In this document: piece by piece, positions 18,091 to 25,438 of the stretch
Position numbering within the stretch: the stretch's first letter is position 1
Layout: each line of letters begins with the position of its first letter
Assembly: GCA_964513745.1 (NCBI GenBank)
Contig: CAZEOK010000034.1
Coordinates: 1-27,702 of the forward strand
Source of the DNA: DATDCY01 sp964513745
GTDB taxonomy: Bacteria > JAUVQV01 > DATDCY01
Reading direction: 5' to 3'
DNA: 27,702 bases
The notes under the pieces: generated by a model
The model's input: only the letters and a program-made list of their open reading frames with translations
What the model was told of the DNA's origin: nothing
Databases searched by the model: none
Made by a program: the position numbers and the translations under genes

Positions 18091-21000
18091 ATGCATCAAC
18101 GGAAGATCCTCCTCCTCGAGAATGTGGCGTCCCAGGCCGCCGAGGTGCGCGAGCAACTCTCCCTGGCCGGTTTCCAGGTGGCCGTCAGCCGCTACGAGGC
18201 CGACGGATTCAAGCGTCTTGCGGAGTGGCGCCCCGATCTCGTGCTCATATCGACCGCCCACCCGGCCGGGGACTTCGTCGAATACTGCCGCCGCGTGCGG
18301 GCGCTCACCCCGGCGGCCCGGATCATCGTCACCTCGTCGCTCGATCGCGAGCGTCTTTTTCAGGAGCACCCCGGTCTGCAAGCGATCGTCGACGGCATTC
18401 TCGTGAGGCCCTACAGCCATGAGGAGGTTGCCGGGATGCTTGCGCTCGCTCCCGAAGCGACACCCGCTCCCCGCTGCGCCCCGGCGGCCGCGAACGAGGT
18501 CGAGGAGCTGCGCGCGGAGTTTCAGCACCAGCTCGAAGTCAAGTTCCTCGAGGTCGAGGAGCTCAAGCGCCGCCTCGAAGCGGCTGGTCGCCCGGTGCCG
18601 TCTGGGGATCTCGTGCCGTTGCAGGAGGAGCACGAGGAACTGCGTCGGGCCATGCAGGAGGCAAGCAAGAATTCCGCCCTGGCGCTTGCTGCCGAGCTGC
18701 TCAAGCGCAGCGAGATCGAGGTCAAACTCGACAATCTGCTGCGCATGAAGGAGGACTTCGAGTTCCGCGCGCAGAACGAGATAGAGGAACGAGACCAGGA
18801 GATCGAGCAGCTGCGCGGGGAGCTTCGCATGCTGCGCGAGGCCGTGGACAGGACGAACACGGAGCACGAGGTGCTCCGCGGCGAGATGGAGCGTGCCCTG
18901 GTCGAAAAGGAGCAGATCGAGGAGCGGCTCCATGGCCTGGAGTCCGGCCCGGCCCCGGAACTCGCTTCCTCGGCGGCTACGGTTCGCATCGCGGCGCTCG
19001 AGGGCGATCTGGCCCGGTGGCGCGAGCAGGCAGCCGCGGCGCAGGCTGCGCTGGCCGATGTGGCCGCCCAGGCGGCCGTGCTCGAAGAGACGTCGGCGCG
19101 CGCGCAGGCGGAACGCGAAGTGGCGGCAGGCGATCTGGCACGCCAGCGCGAGCAGTCCGCCTCGGAGCTTCAGTCGTTGCGCGAAAGCTCCGAGCGACGT
19201 CTCGAGGCGGTCCTGGCGTCGGCGGCCGGGATCCAGGCCGAGCTTCGCGCCGCTCAGGCCCGCCGGGCCGAGCTCGAGAGGGAAGTTGCCGATCTGGGGG
19301 AGGCGCGGGATGGGGACGAGCGGCGGGAACAGGAAGCCCGCGCCGAGACCGCTGCGCAGACGGAGGAATTGCTCGAGCGCGCCGAGCGGCTCCAGGGTGC
19401 CTGCAGCGAGCTTGAGGGGCGCTTGAGCGCAAGCGAAGCGGCACGAACCTCGATGGCCGAAGAAGCCGAGGTCACCGTCGCCGAGGTCATGGCTCGCGTC
19501 TCGTCGCTGGAGGCCGAGCTCGGGGACCGGGTGCGGGAGTTTGCGGCGGAGCGCGAACGTCTGCGCCTCGTGCTTGAGCAGCGCGAAAGCGAGCTGGCCG
19601 GGGAACTCCGGCACTGGCGCGGGGAGGCCGAGACCGCAGCGCATGAACTCGAACTGATCCGGGCGCAGGGGGCGGAGCGCGCGAGCCGTGAAGCGGACGA
19701 GCGCCGGGTGCTTGCCGAGCGGCTGGAGCGCGCCGCAGCCCTTGAAACCGAGCTGCACGGAGAACGCGAAGCGCGGGAGGTCGCCGAGCGGCGCGCAGCC
19801 GCTCTGGATACCCGCGTCACGGAGCTCGAGCGCGAGGCTGCCGGGGCTGTCGCCGCCGGCGACTTCGAGCGTCTCGGGCAGGAGCTGGCTGCTGCGGGCG
19901 ATCGTGCCGGGGAACTGGAGGCGGAGCGCGACCGACTCAGCGGTCTGCTGCGTGAGCGCGACAGCGGGCTTGCCGGCGAAATCCAGGGCTGGCGCGAGAA
20001 GGCCGAGGCCTCGGCGCAAGAGCTCGAGCTCGCGCGGACGCAGGCAAGGGAGCGCGCCGACCAGGGAGAAGGCGAGCGCCAGCAGCTTGTCGAGCGGCTC
20101 GGGCTGGCGGTCCAGGTCAGCGAAGAGCGGGAGCGCGAGGTTGCGTCGCTTCGCGAAGATCTGGCGGCCGCCGAGAAGAAGCACGGCCGGGAGATCAGAC
20201 TGCTCGAGGAGCAGGCTGCCGCGCGGGTTGCCTCCGAGACGGGGGCGGATACGGTGACGGCGGAATTGCATCGCATCCAGGAGCTGCTCGAGGAGGTGAT
20301 CTCCCGGGCCAGGACCGATGCCGTTGATCACGCGCGCCGCGAGGCCGAGCTCTCCGCCCGACTGCAGAGCGCCTTCGAGGAGCGCCGTTTTCTCCAGGAG
20401 CGGTTCGACCGCGCGAGCGACGAGGCGGTCGAGCGCGAGCGACGGTCAGCCACACTGCTCCAGAGCGCGCTCGATCGCGGCCCCGCGCCGGCCCGGGAAC
20501 GGGCCAACCTGCCGGCGATCGTGCCGCCGGAGCCGGCGCCACGCCGATCGCGTACCGCGGCCCTGGCTGCGGTGGCCGCCGCGGTGGCCCTTGCAACTGT
20601 TCTCGCGGTTCTGGCCCTGCGGGGCACGTCCCCTTCGGTGGTTGGTCAACGTCAGCCGATGCCCCTGCGTCCGAAGCAATCCGCTTCGCCTGAGGCGGCG
20701 GGGCCGCGCGAGGTCTGGGAGCGCTGGACGCGCAGCGACGGCTCCGGGGGCGTACTCGTGCAGGCCACGCTTCGCAGCGAGGAGGTGCTGCGCGCCGAAG
20801 TCGAGGCCGAGCAGCGCTCTCGAGGTTGGAGCGCCGAGGAGGGGCGGGCCGAGCTCGCACGGCGCCTCGGCACCTATCACTTCGACACGTCCCACTATGT
20901 CACCGTCTACCTCAAGAATTTCGCCCCCGGGTACCCGTCCTACCTCGATGATGTCGCCCGACGTTTCCGCCTTCGCGACAGCTCGGGTCGTGAAGTCCCG

Positions 21001-21201
21001 GCTTTTCTGCCGCCGGGACACGAGAAGGACCGCCGTGTCTTCAGTTTCGGCGCCGGCGCTCCCGGCGAGCTGATCTACGAGGCGACGGTCCCTCTCGGCT
21101 TCGATCGTGCAGGTCTTTCCCCGTCGCCCGGGTATCTGCAGCTCGTGGTGTCCGAGGTGGGGGCAGCTTCGCGACGCGTGTTGACCTGGGAGCTGGAGTA
21201 G
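18091..21201 (+). CDS. Pseudo-receiver / long coiled-coil / single-span membrane protein, function unknown
   Basis: The product is 1036 residues from ATG 18091 (GGGAGG upstream); GTG 18061 is a weaker alternative. Residues about 4-112 resemble a response-regulator receiver, but the acidic pair is EN (LLLEN), the phospho-acceptor Asp is Ser (DLVLIST) and the Lys is Arg (LVRPYS), so phosphorylation in the usual way is unlikely. A Glu/Arg/Ala-rich coiled coil spans about 135-800. A hydrophobic span lies at about 820-843, followed by a C-terminal domain of about 190 residues with aromatic, beta-rich segments. The predicted topology places the receiver and coil in the cytoplasm and the C-terminal domain outside. 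It lies 78 bases after the AMIN gene and 33 bases before the TPR gene, probably in one operon. Confidence 0.75.
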   Translation: MHQRKILLLENVASQAAEVREQLSLAGFQVAVSRYEADGFKRLAEWRPDLVLISTAHPAGDFVEYCRRVRALTPAARIIVTSSLDRERLFQEHPGLQAIVDGILVRPYSHEEVAGMLALAPEATPAPRCAPAAANEVEELRAEFQHQLEVKFLEVEELKRRLEAAGRPVPSGDLVPLQEEHEELRRAMQEASKNSALALAAELLKRSEIEVKLDNLLRMKEDFEFRAQNEIEERDQEIEQLRGELRMLREAVDRTNTEHEVLRGEMERALVEKEQIEERLHGLESGPAPELASSAATVRIAALEGDLARWREQAAAAQAALADVAAQAAVLEETSARAQAEREVAAGDLARQREQSASELQSLRESSERRLEAVLASAAGIQAELRAAQARRAELEREVADLGEARDGDERREQEARAETAAQTEELLERAERLQGACSELEGRLSASEAARTSMAEEAEVTVAEVMARVSSLEAELGDRVREFAAERERLRLVLEQRESELAGELRHWRGEAETAAHELELIRAQGAERASREADERRVLAERLERAAALETELHGEREAREVAERRAAALDTRVTELEREAAGAVAAGDFERLGQELAAAGDRAGELEAERDRLSGLLRERDSGLAGEIQGWREKAEASAQELELARTQARERADQGEGERQQLVERLGLAVQVSEEREREVASLREDLAAAEKKHGREIRLLEEQAAARVASETGADTVTAELHRIQELLEEVISRARTDAVDHARREAELSARLQSAFEERRFLQERFDRASDEAVERERRSATLLQSALDRGPAPARERANLPAIVPPEPAPRRSRTAALAAVAAAVALATVLAVLALRGTSPSVVGQRQPMPLRPKQSASPEAAGPREVWERWTRSDGSGGVLVQATLRSEEVLRAEVEAEQRSRGWSAEEGRAELARRLGTYHFDTSHYVTVYLKNFAPGYPSYLDDVARRFRLRDSSGREVPAFLPPGHEKDRRVFSFGAGAPGELIYEATVPLGFDRAGLSPSPGYLQLVVSEVGAASRRVLTWELE

Positions 21202-21234
21202 GGTCGCGGGCCGGACGCTCAACGGGTGCAACTC

Positions 21235-24200
21235 ATGGGACCTTCTCGTTCGCGCGTGCTGTGCGGGGCAATCGCGCTTGCAGTATGGCTGCTTTCGGGC
21301 CGGGATTCCGGCGTCCACGCAGCCGCGGGCGAGGCCCAGAGGTCCATCCTGCTGTTGCCCATTGCAAGCGGCACGCCTGGCCAGGAGTGGTCGGCGAAGG
21401 CGCTCGGGGGAATCTTCGAGGACGGCTTCGGCTCCCTGCGCGGCGTGCGCCTGGTGTCAGGGGCCGCGCGCGAGGGCGCACTGCGCGAGCTCGCCGCCAG
21501 CGCCACGGTGACTCAGGAGGCTTTCCTGGAGATCTGCCGCCGGGCGGGTGCGGACCTCGCCGTGCTCGGAGGGAGCACGCTTGCCGGCGGGCGGCTGGCG
21601 CTGGAAGTGAGAATTTTCGACGCCGGAGCCGCCCGGGAACTGCGGACATACGACGGCGACGAGCCTGTCGGCAGGGCGTTTGGCCTGGTCGCGGCCGCCA
21701 TCCGGCACGTGGCGGCCGAGGCGGGACTCGATAGCGGCGAGCCCCGCTTCCCCCGTGGCGTCACGACGTCCCTGGAAGCCTATGCGGCCTACCGGGCGGC
21801 GCTGCTCGAGGAGGCGCCTGCAGCGCGCATCGAAAAGCTGCGTCTGGTGCTCAACCTCGACGCGGACTACATGGAAGCGACGCTGCGGCTCGGAGTCGAG
21901 CTCTTCCGGCAGGAATCGATCGATGAAGCCCTGAGAGTCCTGGAGCGGGCGGTCGTCCTCGGCCCGAAGGTGGCTGAAGCTCGCAACAACTACGGGGTCG
22001 CGCTTGCCGCCGCCGGCCGCCCGGAGCCGGCGCAGCGGGAATTCGAGGAGGCGGTCGCTCTCGCGGCCGACTACGCCGAGGCGCGGCTGAACCTGGCTCG
22101 GGTGCTCGAGGACCGCGGACGATTCTCGGAGGCGGAGAAGCAGTACGCCGCGGTTCTGGAGGCGAACGCCGGCAATGACAAGGCGCGCTTCGGCCTCGCC
22201 GTCCTGTACGATCGTACGGGACGGCCCGAACAGGCGATCAAGGAGTTCCGGCTGCTCTCGTCGCGTCGCCCCGATCTGGCAGAGGCTGAGTTCATCAAAG
22301 CCGGGCAGGAGGCGCGGAAGGCTCGTGACTACGCGCGCGCCGAGAAGTACTTCCTGCGCGCCACCGACGTCAATCCGCAGCTTGCCCAGGCCTGGGCGGA
22401 GCTGGGGACCAACAGCTATCTCGCCGAGGACTATCCCAAGGGCATGGAGTACTTCCGCAAGGCGCTGGCGATCGACCCGGGACAGGCCGCATACCATTAC
22501 TATCTCGGGCTCGCCCTCGACAAGGGCCGACAGCGCGAGGAGGCCTTGAAGGAGTACCGGCGCGCGGTGGAGCTCGGTGGCCCCGCCGAAGCGCGACTGG
22601 GCCTGGCCCGCGCGGCGCTCGAGTCGGGAGACGCGAGTCATGCGGTCGAGGAACTCAACCGCCTGCTTGCCGTCAACCCCGAGAACGCCGAGGCCAAGAC
22701 GCTGCTGGCCCAGGCAACCGCCGAAATGGAATCCCGGCGGCGGCTGCTCGAGGGGCAGAGTCAATTCGCGAATCAGCGGCTGGCCCGGCTCGAGCAGATT
22801 GTCGCTGACACCACCCGTGCCAACCGGGAGCTCGAGGCGCGGCTGCAGTCCGTGACTCAGGAGAAACGATCGCTGGAGGAGCAGGCGCGGGGTGAACGCG
22901 GATCAGTGCCTGGCGGCGCGGCCGGAACGCCGCCGGGTTCGCGTTCGGCGCCGGCCGCTCGGGGACCGAGCCGTCGCCGAGCAGCGCGGCGAACTCGTGG
23001 GCGGCGATGGACGCGATGCACGACTCGCCTTGGATGGAGCAGATGTGTGAGCAGATGGGGCCCGAGTGGGCTGCCCAATGCNNNNNNNNNNGTGCCGCCC
23101 GTCGTTGCTCCGGGCCGGCGGGCCGACGGGGCGTCGTCGCAGGAGGGGGCCGCCGTCGTGCGGGCCAGGACCGGGGAGCTCGACAGCACCACCGAGCGAC
23201 TGCAGGGTGAGCTGTCTGCGGAGCGCGACGCGCGCAGGCGGGAAGGGGCCGAGGCCTCAGCTGCCCTGACGCTGCTGCGCGCGGAGAAGGAGCGGCTCCA
23301 AGCCGACCTCGCGGCCGCCCAGGCCACCGCCCGCGAACTCGGGCGCGGTTCCGGGGAGGCCGAGGAGTTGCGCCGTCGCCTGGCGGGTCTGCAGGCGGAC
23401 CAGGCCAGGGCGCAGACCGAATCGAGCCAGGAGCGGGAGGCGCGCCGCCTGGAGACCGAGCGCCTGAACGCCGCGCTCGCGGCGAGCGAGGCCGCCCGCG
23501 ACGAGCTTGCGAGGAAGGTGAACGAGGCGGCCGAGTTCAAGGGAAGGCTGCTCGCCGCGGAGGACGGCATCTCCCGGGCGGAGCAGGAGCGCAGAGCCGA
23601 GCGCGATCGGGGCGAGCGAGCGCTGGCCGCCGAGCGCGATGCGCGTCGCGCCGAGGTCGAGCAGCTGCGCGCGGACGTGGAGGCGGGTCGGTTCACGAGG
23701 CAGGAGAAGGACCGGGTGTTGCAGGATCTGGCCGCGGAGAAGGCACGGGCGGCTGCCGCGCTGGCCGCGCGCGAGAAGGCCGAGAGGACAGCGGCCGTCG
23801 AACGCGAGGCCAGGGTTGCCGAAATCGACAAGCTCAAGGCCGATCTGGCCGCGACGCAGGTCAGGAAACAGGACCTGGAGCGGTTGACGCAGGATCTTGC
23901 CGCGGAGAAGGCGCACGCGCGCACCGAGCGGGCGGCACGCGAGAAGGCCGAACAGGCCCTGCTCGCCGAGAAGGAGCAGGCGGCGAAAGCCATGGCGGCG
24001 GAGCGCGCCGGTCGACAAAGCGAGGTCGAGAGCGTCAAGGCCGATCTGGCCGCGACGCAGGTCAGGAGGCAGGATCTGGAGCGGCTGGCGAAGGATCTTG
24101 CCGCGGAGCAGGGGCGTGCGCGCGCCGAGCAGACCTCGCGCGAGAAGGCCGAACAGGCGCTTGCCGATCTGCGGGCAGGCAGCGAGCGCGCCATCGCCGC

Positions 24201-24597
24201 CGAGCGCGAGCGCGGGGCACAGGCCCTCGCGGGCGAGCGGGAAGAGCGGCGTCGTGAGAGCGAGGTACAGCTCGCGAAGGGCCGGGCGGATGTTGCGCTG
24301 CTCGTCGAGCGCCTGACCGCGCTGGAAGCCCGCGCCGCAGCGGAGACAAGGGCGCTGGCGGAGCGCGAGCGGGTTCTCGAGAAAATGCGGCAGGGGGTGC
24401 GAGACCTGGCCCTCGAGCTCGGCCGCATCGCGCTGCGGACCCAGTCGTGGGAGAAGGCGCGCGGTTACCTCGAGCAGGCGGCGGATGCCGATCCGAAGAG
24501 CGGCGAGGCCTGGTACGGGCTCGGCGAAGCCTACTTCCAGCTCGGTCAGTACGAGAAGTCGAAGCAGATGTATCAAAAGGCCAGGGAAATATACTAG
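21235..24597 (+). CDS. Secreted TPR and coiled-coil protein, interrupted by an assembly gap
   Basis: As drawn, the frame gives about 1120 residues. ATG 21235 is chosen (GTG 21226 is the alternative; the ribosome binding site is weak). A signal peptide (about 1-31, ending VHAAAG) precedes a TolB-N/FlgO-like domain (about 35-165, RSILLLPIASG). About eight TPR units follow (roughly 190-490), then the start of a coiled coil. From about 22893 the frame turns Arg-rich and un-protein-like until the Ns at 23082-23091. After the gap a Glu/Arg/Ala coiled coil resumes, with units of about 67 residues (201-base period, copies at about 23836 and 24037), and ends in a TPR pair (SWEKARGYLEQAADADPKSG to YEKSKQMYQKAREIY). 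It may be one gene with an assembly error or two genes wrongly joined. Confidence 0.6.
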   Translation: MGPSRSRVLCGAIALAVWLLSGRDSGVHAAAGEAQRSILLLPIASGTPGQEWSAKALGGIFEDGFGSLRGVRLVSGAAREGALRELAASATVTQEAFLEICRRAGADLAVLGGSTLAGGRLALEVRIFDAGAARELRTYDGDEPVGRAFGLVAAAIRHVAAEAGLDSGEPRFPRGVTTSLEAYAAYRAALLEEAPAARIEKLRLVLNLDADYMEATLRLGVELFRQESIDEALRVLERAVVLGPKVAEARNNYGVALAAAGRPEPAQREFEEAVALAADYAEARLNLARVLEDRGRFSEAEKQYAAVLEANAGNDKARFGLAVLYDRTGRPEQAIKEFRLLSSRRPDLAEAEFIKAGQEARKARDYARAEKYFLRATDVNPQLAQAWAELGTNSYLAEDYPKGMEYFRKALAIDPGQAAYHYYLGLALDKGRQREEALKEYRRAVELGGPAEARLGLARAALESGDASHAVEELNRLLAVNPENAEAKTLLAQATAEMESRRRLLEGQSQFANQRLARLEQIVADTTRANRELEARLQSVTQEKRSLEEQARGERGSVPGGAAGTPPGSRSAPAARGPSRRRAARRTRGRRWTRCTTRLGWSRCVSRWGPSGLPNXXXXVPPVVAPGRRADGASSQEGAAVVRARTGELDSTTERLQGELSAERDARRREGAEASAALTLLRAEKERLQADLAAAQATARELGRGSGEAEELRRRLAGLQADQARAQTESSQEREARRLETERLNAALAASEAARDELARKVNEAAEFKGRLLAAEDGISRAEQERRAERDRGERALAAERDARRAEVEQLRADVEAGRFTRQEKDRVLQDLAAEKARAAAALAAREKAERTAAVEREARVAEIDKLKADLAATQVRKQDLERLTQDLAAEKAHARTERAAREKAEQALLAEKEQAAKAMAAERAGRQSEVESVKADLAATQVRRQDLERLAKDLAAEQGRARAEQTSREKAEQALADLRAGSERAIAAERERGAQALAGEREERRRESEVQLAKGRADVALLVERLTALEARAAAETRALAERERVLEKMRQGVRDLALELGRIALRTQSWEKARGYLEQAADADPKSGEAWYGLGEAYFQLGQYEKSKQMYQKAREIY
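22893..23081 (+). other. Out-of-frame coding-like segment before the assembly gap
   Basis: In the frame of the TGA at 22893-22895, codons from 22896 to 23081 read as a natural-looking peptide (AGFAFGAGRSGTEPS, later MDAMHDSPWMEQMCEQMGPE) with nearly all third positions G or C. The TPR frame over the same bases is almost all Arg, Ser, Pro and Gly. The true coding frame therefore changes near 22893, or this is a piece of another gene at a contig end. I cannot assign the peptide to a family. Confidence 0.55.
23082..23091. other. Assembly gap (10 Ns)
   Basis: Ten N characters mark a scaffold join. The true distance and reading frame across it are unknown. It lies inside the TPR/coiled-coil gene. 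Confidence 0.99.
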
Positions 24598-24612
24598 CGG
24601 GGGTGAGCGGCG

Positions 24613-25425
24613 ATGGCGAAGGTGAAGGTGGCGGGTATCCAGATGGCCTGCGTCGAGGAACGGGAGCGCAACCTCGCGAAAGCGGTCACGCTCGGGCGCA
24701 TGGCCGCGGAGCACGGCGCCCGCGTCGTCTGCTATCAGCAGCTGCTGTCGACCGGCTGGTTCCCGCGCGGGCGGGACGAGCGCCACTTCGCGCTTGCCGA
24801 AGGCGAGGACGGACCGACGCTCACCGCCCTGCGGCCGCTTGCCGCCGAGACCGGCGCGACGCTGATCTGCCCGCTGTTCGAGCGGGCCGCGGACGGTAAC
24901 TGCTACAACACCGCGGTGGTCATCGGTCCCGACGGCGGGCTGCTCGGCCGCTACCGCAAGGTGCACGTGCCGGACATCCCGTTGTGGGAGGAGACGTACT
25001 ACTTCCGTCCCGGCGACAACGGCTTCCCCGTGTTTGAGAGCCAGGGGCTGCGCTTCGGCGTGCAGCTCTGCTGGGACAATTTCTTCCCCGAGGGGACCCG
25101 ACAGCTCGCGCTGGCCGGCGCCGAGTTGGTCTTCGCTCCGAACGCCGCGGCGTTTGCGACCACCCGCAAGTGGGAGACGGTGCTGGCCGCCAACGCCATC
25201 GTCAACAATCTTTACGTCTTCCGCGTCAACCGCGTAGGGCGCGAGGAGCGGCAGGACTTCTACGGACGCAGCGTCTGCATCGATCCGGACGGCGAGTTCC
25301 TGTTGCCGCCGAGCGGCATGCACGACGGGGTGATCCTCGCCGAGGTCGATCCGTCGACCGTGGCCGCCATCCGCGAGGAGTGGAATTTCCTGCGCGACCG
25401 GCGACCCGAGGCCTACGGAGAGTAG
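24613..25425 (+). CDS. Carbon-nitrogen hydrolase (nitrilase superfamily) lacking the catalytic Glu
   Basis: This 270-residue protein belongs to the nitrilase superfamily and is nearest by motif to N-carbamoylputrescine amidase/beta-ureidopropionase-type amidases. The nucleophile Cys153 sits in FGVQLCWDNFFPEG and the Lys is K116 in GRYRKVHVP. At the position of the invariant Glu (family pattern QEL-x-x-T), however, the sequence is VVCYQQLLSTGWF, with Gln43 (codon CAG at 24739-24741). That would abolish or change ordinary amidase activity unless it is a sequencing error; one base separates CAG from GAG. Length and overall fold are intact. ATG 24613 lies 15 bases after the TPR gene, so it is probably co-transcribed with it. 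Confidence 0.88.
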   Translation: MAKVKVAGIQMACVEERERNLAKAVTLGRMAAEHGARVVCYQQLLSTGWFPRGRDERHFALAEGEDGPTLTALRPLAAETGATLICPLFERAADGNCYNTAVVIGPDGGLLGRYRKVHVPDIPLWEETYYFRPGDNGFPVFESQGLRFGVQLCWDNFFPEGTRQLALAGAELVFAPNAAAFATTRKWETVLAANAIVNNLYVFRVNRVGREERQDFYGRSVCIDPDGEFLLPPSGMHDGVILAEVDPSTVAAIREEWNFLRDRRPEAYGE

Positions 25426-25438
25426 GCCGCCGCCGGAC

